From: Agromyces sp. H17E-10 | Lineage (GTDB): Bacteria > Actinomycetota > Actinomycetes > Actinomycetales > Microbacteriaceae | DNA: 64,000 nt | Direction of reading: 5' to 3' | Assembly (NCBI RefSeq): GCF_022919715.1 | Contig: NZ_CP095042.1 | Location: 3,968,001 to 4,032,000, forward strand | Shown here: in pieces, positions 8,770 to 18,344 of the stretch | How the letters are laid out: each line of letters begins with the position of its first letter | Numbering within the stretch: position 1 is the first letter of the stretch | Translations under genes and position numbers: made by a program | Notes under the pieces: generated by a model | Databases searched by the model: none | What the model was told of the DNA's origin: nothing | Seen by the model: only the letters and a program-made list of their open reading frames with translations

Positions 8770-11664
8770 ATGAATCAATCGTGGGAGCTTCCTCGGCCGG
8801 TGATCGATGCTGTGTCCGCGAGCGAGATCGCGACGCGGACCTTCGGTATCGAAGGACGCGCGACCGAACTCGGGAGTCAGCAGGACCGGAATTTCCTCAT
8901 CGAGGAGGCCGGCGGTAGCCGCTGGCTCCTCAAGGTCAGCAACCCCGCGTTCTCTCAGGCGGAGATCGAGGCGCAGAACTCGCTCATGCGCCGTCTGCAC
9001 GAACGCGGCCTCGATGTTCCGCACCCCGCGCTCGCGATCGAGGGCGGCGATACAGCTTCTGTCGAACTCAGTGAAGGCCGCCATGTCGTCCGGCTGTTGT
9101 CGTGGGTGGATGGCACCCCGCTGATCGAGCGATCGCACCTGTCGGAGGAGGTGCTCGAGAGCGTCGGTGATCTCGTTGCGGACGTTAGCGTGGCGCTTGC
9201 CGGGTTCTCGCATCCGGGTCTTGACCGTGTCATCCAGTGGGATCTTCGTCGCGCGGGCGACGTGATTTTCGAGCTGCTGGGATTCGTTGGCGATCAAAGC
9301 CACCGGTCGGCGATCGAGGACGCGACCGTGCGGTCGCTCCGTGCGATCAAGCCGGTCGCGAACAAGCTTCCGGTCCAGCCCGTGCACGGTGATCTCACCG
9401 ACGACAACCTCGTGGTCGATCGTGAGGGCATGGTGGGTGGCATCATCGATTTCGGTGACGCCGTTGAGAGCTGGCGTGTCGCTGAACTCGTCATCGCCTG
9501 CAGCTTCGTTCTGCATCACGAGCCGAGCCGGCCGCTCGCCATTCTGCCGCTCGTTGCGGCGTTCGACCGGAAGGTTCGCCTTACGGACGAGGAGCTCAGT
9601 GTCATCTGGCCGCTGTTGGTGCTGCGAGGCGCGTCGCTCGTCGTGAGCGGACTGCAGCAGGTGAGTATCGATCCGCAGAACGATTACGCCCGAAACGCTC
9701 TCGAGCGGGAGTGGGCTGTGTTCGCGGCCGCCCACGATCGGGATGCCGATGCCATGACCGCGGCGATTCGTGCGGCGATTCGCCCCGACCCTGTTCGGCC
9801 GCGCGGATGGCATTCGCCTGGGCCGTTGGTTGACGGCATCAACGAGTTCGACGAGGTGGTGCTCGGCTATGACAGTCGAACTCTCGAAGCCGGGGAGTGG
9901 CTCGGTGACGCCGATGCTGTGGAAGCAATCCAACTCGGCAGAGTCGCTTCCCGCGGACTCGCCGTCACCCGCTTCGCCGAGCCGCGCCTTACCCGTGCCG
10001 GAGGTGCGGGACCTGAGGAGCCGGTCAACGTGCCGCTGTTCATCGACGTCGCCTCGCATGCGCCAGTCGAGCTCATTGCGCCGGTCGACGGGCGGGTCGA
10101 CGCCGACGGCGGGCTGATCACGCTCACGGCCGGCGAATACGCGCTCATCATCGAGGGCCAGCCACAGGAAAGAACCCATGAGGGTGAGATCAGCGCCGGC
10201 CAGCGGATCGCCGTGTTCGACGGACCGGTCAGGCTGTGGTATCTGCTGGTCGATCGTGCCGAGGCGATGGTGCGGCTTCCGCTCTTCGTGCGTCCGAGTG
10301 AAGCACCTGGATGGCTGACTGGGTTCCTTGACCCGACGCCACTCATCGTCGGGCACACGGGTCGCTCCAAGCTCACGGAGAAATCCGTCCTGACGCGGCG
10401 CACGGAATCGTATGCTCCGCTGCAAGGGCACTATTACCGGCGGCCGCCACGGATCGAGCGCGGATGGCGCGAGTTCATGATCGATGTCGACGGCCGCCAC
10501 TACCTCGACATGGTCAATAACGTGACCGTTCTCGGCCACGGTCACCCTCGGCTCGCTGAGGCCGTCGCCGATCAATGGCGCATGCTCAACACGAACTCGC
10601 GATTCAACTACGCCTCGGTCGCCGAATTCAGCGAACGCCTCCTCGAAACAGTCCCGGCTGCGCTTGACACCGTCCTCCTGGTGAACAGCGGCACGGAGGC
10701 CGTCGACCTCGCGCTGCGGCTGGCGCGTGCGCACACCGGGCGGAAGGCGGTCGCCTGCGTGAGCGAGTCATACCACGGATGGTCGGTCGCGGCAGATGCG
10801 GTCTCGACGAGCGTGTCGGACAATCCGCTCGCCGAGCAGACAAGGCCCGCATGGGTCCACGTGCTCGAGGCGCCGAATGCCTACCGCGGGCGATACCGCG
10901 GTGCAGACGCCGGAGATCGATACGCCCGCGACGCCGTCCGCCAGCTTGAGGAATGGGCAGCCGACGGGACTCCGATCGGTGCCTTCATCGCCGAGCCGCG
11001 CCACGGAAACGCCGGCGCCATCGAGGTGCCTGACGGCTACCTTCGCCAGGTCTACTCGGCCATCAGGGCCGGTGGCGGTCTGTGCATCGCCGACGAGGTC
11101 CAGGTCGGCTACGGCCGCCAAGGAGACGTGTTCTGGGGGTTCGAGCAGCACCCCGGCGTCGTCCCTGACATCATCACCGTCGCCAAGGCGATGGGCAACG
11201 GGCACCCGCTCGGAGCTGTGATCACTCGAGCCGACATCGCGGCGTCGCTCGCCGCGCAGGGCACCTTCTTCTCCTCGGCAGGTGGCAGCACCCTCAGCGC
11301 GAAGCTCGGCACGACAATCCTCGACATCATCCGTGACGAGCGGCTCCAGGAGAACGCCGCCGTGATGGGTCGCCGACTTCTCGACGGCTTTGCCAGCCTC
11401 GCGGAGCGCCACGAGATCATCGGTGCAGCCCACGGACGGGGGCTGTACCTCGGCCTCGAACTCGTCCGCGACCGGAACACCCTTGAACCCGCCACCTCAG
11501 AGACTCGCGCCCTCTGCGATCGACTCCTGCAGCTCGGCGTGATCGTCCAACCCACCGGCGACCGGCAGAACGTGCTGAAGATCAAGCCACCGCTGTGCAT
11601 CACCGCGGCGAGCGTTGACTACTTCCTCGAAGCGCTTGACCGGGCCCTCGGCGAGATCGTCTAG
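8770..11664 (+). CDS. fusion: APH-type kinase / M23-like domain / class-III aminotransferase-fold phospholyase
   Basis: A 964-residue protein with ATG at 8770 after GAAAGGCGG. Residues about 30-300 are a kinase domain: PVHGDLTDDNLV with D208 as catalytic base, IIDFGD with D227. Residues about 400-520 resemble an M23-peptidase/lipoyl-like fold (LIAPVDGRV, GEISAGQRI) but show no Zn-binding histidines. Residues about 560-960 are a PLP fold-type I, class-III aminotransferase domain with LVNSGTEAVDLAL, IADEVQVGYGR (D775) and TVAKAMGNGHPLG (PLP lysine K806). Animal relatives of the two ends are hydroxylysine kinase and the phosphoethanolamine/phosphohydroxylysine phospholyases. The likely reaction is phosphorylation of an amino alcohol, then loss of ammonia and phosphate to give an aldehyde. 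The exact substrate is unknown. Confidence 0.85.
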   Translation: MNQSWELPRPVIDAVSASEIATRTFGIEGRATELGSQQDRNFLIEEAGGSRWLLKVSNPAFSQAEIEAQNSLMRRLHERGLDVPHPALAIEGGDTASVELSEGRHVVRLLSWVDGTPLIERSHLSEEVLESVGDLVADVSVALAGFSHPGLDRVIQWDLRRAGDVIFELLGFVGDQSHRSAIEDATVRSLRAIKPVANKLPVQPVHGDLTDDNLVVDREGMVGGIIDFGDAVESWRVAELVIACSFVLHHEPSRPLAILPLVAAFDRKVRLTDEELSVIWPLLVLRGASLVVSGLQQVSIDPQNDYARNALEREWAVFAAAHDRDADAMTAAIRAAIRPDPVRPRGWHSPGPLVDGINEFDEVVLGYDSRTLEAGEWLGDADAVEAIQLGRVASRGLAVTRFAEPRLTRAGGAGPEEPVNVPLFIDVASHAPVELIAPVDGRVDADGGLITLTAGEYALIIEGQPQERTHEGEISAGQRIAVFDGPVRLWYLLVDRAEAMVRLPLFVRPSEAPGWLTGFLDPTPLIVGHTGRSKLTEKSVLTRRTESYAPLQGHYYRRPPRIERGWREFMIDVDGRHYLDMVNNVTVLGHGHPRLAEAVADQWRMLNTNSRFNYASVAEFSERLLETVPAALDTVLLVNSGTEAVDLALRLARAHTGRKAVACVSESYHGWSVAADAVSTSVSDNPLAEQTRPAWVHVLEAPNAYRGRYRGADAGDRYARDAVRQLEEWAADGTPIGAFIAEPRHGNAGAIEVPDGYLRQVYSAIRAGGGLCIADEVQVGYGRQGDVFWGFEQHPGVVPDIITVAKAMGNGHPLGAVITRADIAASLAAQGTFFSSAGGSTLSAKLGTTILDIIRDERLQENAAVMGRRLLDGFASLAERHEIIGAAHGRGLYLGLELVRDRNTLEPATSETRALCDRLLQLGVIVQPTGDRQNVLKIKPPLCITAASVDYFLEALDRALGEIV

Positions 11665-11674
11665 GAAGAGAACC

Positions 11675-13291
11675 ATGGACATCGCCTTCACGAACGGCAT
11701 TGTGTACCTCGGTGCGGGTCTACCCGACACCGACCGGATGTTCGTGCGCGACGGTCGCATCATCGATTGGCCGGCGGAGGTCCCGCGCACCGCGCTGACG
11801 GTCGATCTCGGCGGCGGGTACCTCGGACCCGCGTTCGCGGACGGTCATGTCCACCCGATGCTCGCCGCCGCCGAACTGCGAGGTCCTCGCATCGGTCCGG
11901 CGAACACCGTCGAAGAGATCGGCACCATCGTCGCAGCCTGGGCGATTGACCACCCGGATGCCGAGTGGATCGTCGGAGGGAGCTACGACGCGACCATCGT
12001 CGAGGACAGTCGCTTCGACGCACGATGGCTCGACGCCGTCGTAGCAGACCGTCCCGTGGTGCTGAGGGCCTGGGACTACCACACCGTCTGGTGCAACTCG
12101 CGCGCCTTGGAACTTGCAGGCGTGACCTCGGCGACCCCTGACCCGCCGCTCGGCCGGATCGTACGGCGCGCCGACGGGACGCCGGAGGGAACGCTCCTCG
12201 AATCGGCGACGGCACTCGTTCTCGGAGTCGTTCCCGCTCCACCGCTGGCAGACCGGATCGACTCGCTCGTGAGCGCGGTCGAGATGCTGGCGGCGCGGGG
12301 GATCACCTGGGCGCAGGAGGCGTGGGCCGACGCTGACGACATCGAGGTGTGGGTCGAAGCGGCGCGATCCGGCCGACTCGTGGTCGACTTCGACATCGCC
12401 CTGCGCGCTGACCCTCTGCGCTGGCCGCAGCAGCTGGGAGAGCTCGAGGCGATGCGGGCGAAGATCGCCGAAGCGCCCGGCCTCACCGCCGATACGGTGA
12501 AGTTCTTCGTCGACGGCATCATCGAGAATCACACGGCGCACATGCTCGAGCGGTACGCGGATGCCTGTGATCACGGGCTTCCGAACTGGACGGCCGAGAC
12601 GCTCGCTCCCGCCGTCATCGACGTGGACACCCGTGGATTCGATATTCACCTGCATGCCATCGGCGATGCCGGAGTACGCAGTGCCCTCGACGCGATCGAA
12701 CGACTCGACGCGGTGAGCACTCGGGCGAACCGGCGTGCCACGATCGCCCATGCTCAAGTGATCCATCCGGCCGACCTCGAACGATTCGCCTCGCTCGGGG
12801 TGATCGCCTGCCTCCAGCCGCTCGCGGCCCGTGCCGACCCCGTGATGACCGACCTCACGATTCCGCGACTCGGCCCAGCTCGTGAGCTGCAGCACCAGAT
12901 GGGAGCCCTTCGAGCCGCCGGAACGACGATCAGCTTCGGGAGTGACTGGCCGGTCTTCGAGCCCGATGTGATCGCTGGGATGTGGACCGCTGTTCACCGG
13001 CAGAACCCGGACGGCACGCCCGTAGGTGGCTGGCAGCCGCAGGAGCGCCTGACCGTCGAGCAAGCCCTCGACGCGGCAACGGCGGCGGTGATGCAGAGTC
13101 GGAGGGGCGCGCTGGACGGTTCGCTCGCTGTCGGAGGCCGGGCCGATTTCGTCTGGCTGTCGAGCGATCCACGCTCCTTGACGACACATTCCCCCGAGTC
13201 GATCGAGGTCCTAGGTACGTGGCGCCGAGGCAGCCGCACCCACAGCGCGGGCGATGCTGCACGGCACCCCGGGAAGGAGGACGCCCAGTGA
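11675..13291 (+). CDS. YtcJ-type metal-dependent amidohydrolase
   Basis: A 538-residue enzyme starting at ATG 11675, ten bases after the fusion gene. The TIM-barrel metal site is visible as ADGHVHP (H58, H60). Later ligands sit in [11 protein letters not shown] and [12 protein letters not shown], with the terminal aspartate in ISFGSDWPV. This is the YtcJ branch of the amidohydrolase superfamily, which includes N-substituted formamide deformylase. It probably hydrolyses an N-acyl or N-formyl amine in the cytoplasm. Its position between the amine phospholyase fusion and an amine oxidase, with a GTGA overlap to the latter, supports a deacylation step before amine oxidation. Confidence 0.85.
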   Translation: MDIAFTNGIVYLGAGLPDTDRMFVRDGRIIDWPAEVPRTALTVDLGGGYLGPAFADGHVHPMLAAAELRGPRIGPANTVEEIGTIVAAWAIDHPDAEWIVGGSYDATIVEDSRFDARWLDAVVADRPVVLRAWDYHTVWCNSRALELAGVTSATPDPPLGRIVRRADGTPEGTLLESATALVLGVVPAPPLADRIDSLVSAVEMLAARGITWAQEAWADADDIEVWVEAARSGRLVVDFDIALRADPLRWPQQLGELEAMRAKIAEAPGLTADTVKFFVDGIIENHTAHMLERYADACDHGLPNWTAETLAPAVIDVDTRGFDIHLHAIGDAGVRSALDAIERLDAVSTRANRRATIAHAQVIHPADLERFASLGVIACLQPLAARADPVMTDLTIPRLGPARELQHQMGALRAAGTTISFGSDWPVFEPDVIAGMWTAVHRQNPDGTPVGGWQPQERLTVEQALDAATAAVMQSRRGALDGSLAVGGRADFVWLSSDPRSLTTHSPESIEVLGTWRRGSRTHSAGDAARHPGKEDAQ

Positions 13292-14517
13292 AGATCATCG
13301 TGATCGGCGCCGGCCTGTCGGGGTTGGCCGCGGCGTGGGAACTCGCGAAGGCCGGACACGACATCACCGTGCTCGAAGCCCGTGACCGCGTCGGCGGACG
13401 CACGTGGTCGCATCGACTCAAGAACGGCGAGGTGATGGAGCGGGGCGGTGAGTACATCTTCCCCGATGAGCACGCTATCCGCCGCCTGGCCGCTGAACTC
13501 CAGTTGCCGATCATGTCTCACGGCGTCCGGTATGCACGCCGGACCGTGAACGGCCGTATCATCACCGACATCGAGCTGCGTCGAACGAACACAATGGTGC
13601 GCGGCACGCTCCGCGCGATGATCGCGGACGGTGTGTCGGGCGTATCGCTCGAACGCGCGTACGCGGAAGCCCTGGGCGCCGACTATCGTCTCGATCCGGT
13701 CTACCGCCGTGTCACGACCTCGGCCGCGGCCGATCCCGAGCTCGTCAGCGCGGCGGCCGTGCTCTTGCACGAAGCATCCGATGACGACCGTCACATCGAG
13801 GACGGGGGTCGCCTCGTCGGCGGCAATCAGGTGCTGACGCTCGAGCTCGCACGCCGATTCGGGCGACGGATCCGCCTGGAGGAGCCCGTCGCGGCGGTCG
13901 ATCAGAGCGCGTCCGGCGTGCAGGTGCACCTCGTCGACGGCACCCGAGTCGATGCCGATGCCGTCGTGATCTCGGTTCCGTTGCCCGTACTCCGGCGAAT
14001 GCCGCTCGGCTTCGCGCTTCCAGACCCCGAACAGCGGGCGCTCGACCACCGCCTGATGGGTGTCGCCGCGAAGCTCGCCGTGCCGCTCGGCGCGGTCGAC
14101 AGCGATGTCGCGCTCCAGAACGCCGATCACACCTGGTGGTCGTGGCGGTCACTGTCGACCGATGGGACGTCGCGGATCTCCGCATTGTCGAGCTTCGCGG
14201 GCGGGGCGGCGGCACTCGAAGAACTGGGCGTCGAGCGCGGCGCCGACGGCTGGCTCGCCGCCATCTGCGAGATGCGACCCGAGCTGCAGGTCACCGGGGA
14301 GCCGATGCTCACGACCTGGGCCGACGACCCGTGGGCACTAGGCGCGTACACCGCGCCGAACCTGGACTGGCAGCCCGAAGACGCCGAAGCATTCTCACAT
14401 GCGATCGGGCGAGTCGCGATTGCCGGTGAACACACCGGCACCGCGCAGTCCCTCTCTGGTGCCGTTGCCTCGGGATACCGGGCGGCCTCCGCCATCGCCG
14501 CGCTCCAGAAAGCGTGA
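13288..14517 (+). CDS. flavin-containing amine oxidase, copy 2
   Basis: A 409-residue FAD amine oxidase starting at GTG 13288 (GTGA overlap with the amidohydrolase stop; GGAAGGAGG 10-15 bases upstream). The dinucleotide fold [19 protein letters not shown] and [12 protein letters not shown] are intact. [13 protein letters not shown] replaces the DLGASWIHG of polyamine oxidases. The C-terminal [25 protein letters not shown] completes the flavin site. It should convert an amine to an imine with oxygen as acceptor. Sequence divergence from copy 1 in the substrate region implies a different amine. It is the last gene of the lrp-linked operon. Confidence 0.9.
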   Translation: MKIIVIGAGLSGLAAAWELAKAGHDITVLEARDRVGGRTWSHRLKNGEVMERGGEYIFPDEHAIRRLAAELQLPIMSHGVRYARRTVNGRIITDIELRRTNTMVRGTLRAMIADGVSGVSLERAYAEALGADYRLDPVYRRVTTSAAADPELVSAAAVLLHEASDDDRHIEDGGRLVGGNQVLTLELARRFGRRIRLEEPVAAVDQSASGVQVHLVDGTRVDADAVVISVPLPVLRRMPLGFALPDPEQRALDHRLMGVAAKLAVPLGAVDSDVALQNADHTWWSWRSLSTDGTSRISALSSFAGGAAALEELGVERGADGWLAAICEMRPELQVTGEPMLTTWADDPWALGAYTAPNLDWQPEDAEAFSHAIGRVAIAGEHTGTAQSLSGAVASGYRAASAIAALQKA

Positions 14518-14639
14518 CGCCGCGCCGGGAACGCAGCGAACCGGACTGATGAGATCGCCCTCAGGCTGATTGGCGGCCCGGTCCTCCGTACCATGGAAGA
14601 CATGAACCCTGGCGCCGTCGACGGTGAGGGCGGACGGCG

Positions 14640-15671
14640 ATGTCGGACCACCTGGTAATCAGGGCCGCATCCAAGCGGGCATCGGACGCTGTGATCCCGC
14701 TCAGCAGTGCCCAACTGATCCGACGCCACCTCTCGAGTATCAAGCACGCGCTCCCGTACGATGCCGCCCAAGTTCTGGTCTTCGACCGCAGTACCGATCG
14801 CCATCGCCAAATGGCGCAGATCGGCTATCCGGCGGAGGTCGCCCGGGTGATGTGCGAGGAGTTCCCGAAACACTGGCCGCTGCCTGCCTGGGCCCCCGTG
14901 CTCGACGGTGACGATCTTCCGCCGACGATCAGTGCTGAGCAGGACCACCCCGGAAGCTTCCGCTACTCGACGATCTACCTCGAGTATCTGGCTCCCGCCG
15001 GGTTCCGTGACGGGCTCACCCTCGAACTCAACCATCGTGGCCGATACGTGGGGCTCGCCAACTTCTCGTCGTTCGAGGCAGCGTTCTATACCCTCGAGCT
15101 TCGGCGCCGGAGCCTCGCCTTCGCATCCCTACTCGGGCACGCCATCAGCGCGACGGCCCAGGACCTCGAGGCGATCCCCCTGAGCGCCAGGGCGAGCGTC
15201 ATCGACCAGCATCGAATGGTCAGCCCCATCGCCGGGCGGGTGCCGAGCAACCTGGTCGTGCGCGACGACTTCTTCGCTGCGCTCGCTCCGCTGTTCGACG
15301 CGCCGCACGGCGAGGTTGCGTTCCTCTGGGATGTCGATCGGCAGTGGTTCAGGGTCGTCGTGCGTCGCCAGAGCGACGACAGCCTCCCCGATCTGCAGCC
15401 CCTCGTGGTGATCGAGGCGCCGATCGAACGGCCGTCGGGACTGACGCCGACGGAGATCCGGGTGTTGACCCGGCTCATCACCTGCTCCTCGAACGAGATG
15501 ATCGCGAACTCCCTGGGCATCGGCATTCGCACCGTGCACACGCACATCTCGAGCATCCTCGCGAAGCTCAACTGCACCCGAAGATCCCAAGCCGTCGCCA
15601 GCGCCGTTCGCAACGGACTCTTCCGTCCGGAGGCTGCGCCGGACGCCTCCCTGGGCGATCTCATCCACTGA
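14640..15671 (+). CDS. LuxR-type regulator with N-terminal sensor domain
   Basis: A 343-residue protein. There is no receiver aspartate pattern at the N-terminus; residues 1-260 look like a GAF/PAS-type ligand or redox sensing region. Residues about 265-330 are a LuxR/FixJ helix-turn-helix: GLTPTEIRVLTRLITCSSNEM, then ANSLGIGIRTVHTHISSILAKLN. It lies directly upstream of the ribose-type ABC importer and in the same direction, with hairpins between, so it is the natural candidate regulator of that importer and the deacetylase. The inducer is unknown. Confidence 0.85.
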   Translation: MSDHLVIRAASKRASDAVIPLSSAQLIRRHLSSIKHALPYDAAQVLVFDRSTDRHRQMAQIGYPAEVARVMCEEFPKHWPLPAWAPVLDGDDLPPTISAEQDHPGSFRYSTIYLEYLAPAGFRDGLTLELNHRGRYVGLANFSSFEAAFYTLELRRRSLAFASLLGHAISATAQDLEAIPLSARASVIDQHRMVSPIAGRVPSNLVVRDDFFAALAPLFDAPHGEVAFLWDVDRQWFRVVVRRQSDDSLPDLQPLVVIEAPIERPSGLTPTEIRVLTRLITCSSNEMIANSLGIGIRTVHTHISSILAKLNCTRRSQAVASAVRNGLFRPEAAPDASLGDLIH

Positions 15672-15681
15672 GCTCGACGTG

Positions 15682-15702
15682 GCACTCGCAATCCGTGAGT
15701 GC
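15682..15702 (+). terminator. short hairpin after the LuxR-type gene
   Basis: GCACTCGC (15682-15689) and GTGAGTGC (15695-15702) form an 8-bp stem with one G-U pair and a five-base loop, ten bases after the stop codon. It could be an intrinsic terminator or attenuator; there is no U tract. Confidence 0.4.
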
Positions 15703-15740
15703 GGGATGTCTCGGTGAGGTAACGAATCGAACGGAGCGAT

Positions 15741-15769
15741 CGGTTTCTCCGCATTCCTACGGAGCACCG
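15741..15769. promoter_or_regulatory. interrupted inverted repeat upstream of the ABC importer
   Basis: CTCCG (15747-15751) and CGGAG (15760-15764) flank eight bases. Outer CGGT (15741-15744) and ACCG (15766-15769) extend the symmetry with a one-base offset. It lies about 75 bases before the binding-protein ATG, a reasonable position for the operator of the adjacent LuxR-type regulator. Function is inferred from position only. Confidence 0.35.
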
Positions 15770-15843
15770 GGTAATCGGAACGCCGTACGTTCGCTGCACA
15801 TCGGCGCACAACCCGCCGATCCCCGCAACCTCAGGAGTGCAAA

Positions 15844-16836
15844 ATGCAGACGAACACTCGTAGAGCCGCCGTCCTCCTCGGCCTGGCCGGCGTGCTCGCG
15901 CTCACGGCGTGCACCGGCAGCACCGAACCCGTCGGAAGCTCGAACGACACGAGCGATACGAGCAAAGGCGCTCTCGCCATGAGCTTCGCCGGGCTCGACA
16001 TTCCGATCTGGGTCGACCAGCTGGCGATCATGGAACCGATCATCAACGAGGCCGGTTACGAGTTCCTCAGCGACGATCCGGCCTGGGACATCCAGACCCA
16101 GGTCAACGACTGGGAGAACTGGATCCAGCGAGGCGACGTGAAAGCGATCATGGGCTATCCCGTGCAGTCGGACTCCATGGTCGCCGTGTCCGAGAAGGCG
16201 CAGGCTGCAGGCATCCCGGTCCTCGGATATGCCTCGACCTGGGACGGGATCTCGTACGGTGTTCTCCTCAACAACTATGAGGACGGCGTGCGCCTCGGCG
16301 AGGAGGCCGGCGAATGGATCAAGGAGAATGCTGACGGCAGCGGTGCGCAGCCTGTGGCGCTCCTCGGCTATTGGGACACGGATCTCGGCCGGGAACGCAG
16401 CGAAGGAATCGCGGACGGGCTCAAGAACAGCGGCGCGAACGTGGACGTCAACGAGATCTCGGTCATCAACCTCGACGACGGCTATGCGGCCGCCCAGACC
16501 CAGCTCGCCGCGGAACCCGATACGAAGATCTGGCTTGGAATGGCCTCTGAACCACTTCAGGGCGCGTACCAGTACCTCACCGATCAGGGCGTCGCCGAAG
16601 ACGACCCCACGTACCTCCTCGGTGCGCTCGACGCGACCGACGAGATCCTCGACATCGTCTCGATCGACGACTCGATCTGGCGGCTCAGCTACATCCTGCC
16701 CGCGAAGCAGCTCGCCGAAGCCAACGCCGAACTGCTGATCTCCGCGGCGGAGGGCGACGCTGCCGACGACATCGTCATCGAGTCCACCAAGGTCACCGCG
16801 GACAACGCTGCGGACTTCTACGTCGACCGGCAATGA
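15844..16836 (+). CDS. ABC importer substrate-binding lipoprotein (ribose/autoinducer-2 type)
   Basis: A 330-residue lipoprotein: Arg-rich start, hydrophobic stretch and lipobox LTAC with the modified cysteine at residue 23. The mature part is a periplasmic-binding-protein fold 1 domain (sugar-binding RbsB group), with MEPIINEAGYEF, KAIMGYPVQSDSM and an ALDATDEI segment near the hinge. It captures a small solute outside the membrane and delivers it to the permease encoded two genes downstream. The family classically binds sugars, but the neighbours (deacetylase, amine oxidase) make an aminated or acetylated compound possible. The stop overlaps the ATPase start by four bases. Confidence 0.88.
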   Translation: MQTNTRRAAVLLGLAGVLALTACTGSTEPVGSSNDTSDTSKGALAMSFAGLDIPIWVDQLAIMEPIINEAGYEFLSDDPAWDIQTQVNDWENWIQRGDVKAIMGYPVQSDSMVAVSEKAQAAGIPVLGYASTWDGISYGVLLNNYEDGVRLGEEAGEWIKENADGSGAQPVALLGYWDTDLGRERSEGIADGLKNSGANVDVNEISVINLDDGYAAAQTQLAAEPDTKIWLGMASEPLQGAYQYLTDQGVAEDDPTYLLGALDATDEILDIVSIDDSIWRLSYILPAKQLAEANAELLISAAEGDAADDIVIESTKVTADNAADFYVDRQ

Positions 16837-18344
16837 GCGGCACCAAGGACACCCCCGTGTCGACGTTCCGCCTCGAGCTCAACGACGTCACCGTCGACTT
16901 CGGCGCCACCCGGGCTCTGGCAGATGTCTCCGCGCAGATCGGGCCCGGCGAGATCGTGGGTCTGCTCGGTCACAACGGCGCCGGCAAGTCCACGCTCTTC
17001 AACGTGCTGGCCGGAGTGATCAGGGCGAGCGCCGGCTCATTCCTCCTCGACGGCGAGCACGTCCCCGCCGACAGCACGCCCCGCGATGTCGCCGAGCTCG
17101 GCATCTCGATCCTGTACCAGGAGCCGGCGCTCGCCGCGAACCTCACGGTGTTCGAGAATCTCTGGCTCGCACAGCCCGCGAGGAAGGACAAGACGGACCG
17201 CCGACGCGTGGCCGAGGAAGCGCTCGGCCGCGTCGGTGCCGAGTTCGGTCTCGATCTGCCCGTTGCCAGCCTGACTCTCGGCGAGCGGCAGATGGTCGGG
17301 CTCGCACGCGGTCTGCTGGGGCGGGAGATCCGGGTGCTGCTGCTCGACGAGCCGACCGCGGCGCTCGGACGGCAGGAGACCGACGCGTTGCATCGGATCA
17401 TCCGGCGCCTCGCTCAGTCGGGCACGACCGTCATCTACGTCTCGCACCGGCTGCCCGACATCCTCTCGGTCTGCGAACGGATCCTCATCCTCTCGGGCGG
17501 TCGCCTCGTCGCCGATGAGTCGGCCGCGTCCTTCACGCCGCAGCGGCTGGCGCGAGCACTGGCACCGGGGCTCATCGTCGCCGAGTGGGAGGAGCCGCGC
17601 ATCGGCGAACCCAGCCTCGAGGTGACGTTCGGTTCTGAGCGCGTCACAGCGCACCGTGGCGAGGTCCTCGGGTTGTTCGGGATGGCCGCCGGGGAACAGT
17701 TCGACCTCGTCGAACGGGTTTTCGGGGTCCGTGGGCGAGCGACGTTCACGCTACGAGGGCGGCAGACGAGGATCGCCAGTCCGCACCAGGCGATGCGGCG
17801 CCGCGTGCACCTGGTGCCCGCCGACCGAGAACGCGACGGGCTCATTTCCGGGATGGGAGCCGCGGAGAACGTCTTCCTCCCGTGGCACGGTCTGCTCGGG
17901 CGGAGTTGGTGGATCAACCCGCGTTACGGGGCGACGGCGTACGAGACCGCTCGGCACGAACTCGGCATCCTCGGACCCGGGGGAGTGGAGCCCATCGACG
18001 AGTTCTCAGGCGGCAACCGCCAGAAGCACCTGCTGGCGCGGTGGATGTCCGTGCGAACGCCCGACGTCCTGCTGCTCGCACAGCCGACACAAGGCGTCGA
18101 CGTCGGCGCCAAAGCCGACATCGCGCGGGCCGTCAGGCGTCTGGCCGCGACCGGGGCGACGGTGGTGGTCGCGTCCGCCGAGTCGGATGAGATCGCCAGC
18201 CTCTGCGATCGCGCCTACGTCCTGCTCGCGGGAGCTGCCCGCGAGGTGACCCGCACTCCTGATTTCGACGAGCAGCTACTCACCACACTGCTCGCGCTCG
18301 CCGCCGACGCACCGACGCGTCAACCGGAAGGACCGACCCGATGA
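16833..18344 (+). CDS. ABC importer ATPase, tandem nucleotide-binding domains (RbsA type)
   Basis: A 503-residue protein with two ABC domains. The first has an intact Walker A GHNGAGKST, a signature LTLGERQMVGLA and Walker B LLLDEPTAALG. The second is degenerate: the P-loop position reads GMAAGEQ without the lysine, and Walker B reads LLLAQPTQGVD, lacking the catalytic Glu. FSGGNRQKHLLARW is a good signature. RbsA-type proteins often have a degenerate second site, so ATP is probably hydrolysed only at the composite site using the first P-loop. Overlaps of four bases with both neighbours indicate tight coupling with the binding protein and permease. Confidence 0.92.
   Translation: MSGTKDTPVSTFRLELNDVTVDFGATRALADVSAQIGPGEIVGLLGHNGAGKSTLFNVLAGVIRASAGSFLLDGEHVPADSTPRDVAELGISILYQEPALAANLTVFENLWLAQPARKDKTDRRRVAEEALGRVGAEFGLDLPVASLTLGERQMVGLARGLLGREIRVLLLDEPTAALGRQETDALHRIIRRLAQSGTTVIYVSHRLPDILSVCERILILSGGRLVADESAASFTPQRLARALAPGLIVAEWEEPRIGEPSLEVTFGSERVTAHRGEVLGLFGMAAGEQFDLVERVFGVRGRATFTLRGRQTRIASPHQAMRRRVHLVPADRERDGLISGMGAAENVFLPWHGLLGRSWWINPRYGATAYETARHELGILGPGGVEPIDEFSGGNRQKHLLARWMSVRTPDVLLLAQPTQGVDVGAKADIARAVRRLAATGATVVVASAESDEIASLCDRAYVLLAGAAREVTRTPDFDEQLLTTLLALAADAPTRQPEGPTR

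Noticed and set aside
8731..10734. Long open frame on the minus strand opposite the fusion gene
   Set aside because: It has no recognisable domain and is composed of residues expected from antisense reading of a high-GC gene; the plus-strand frame carries intact kinase motifs.
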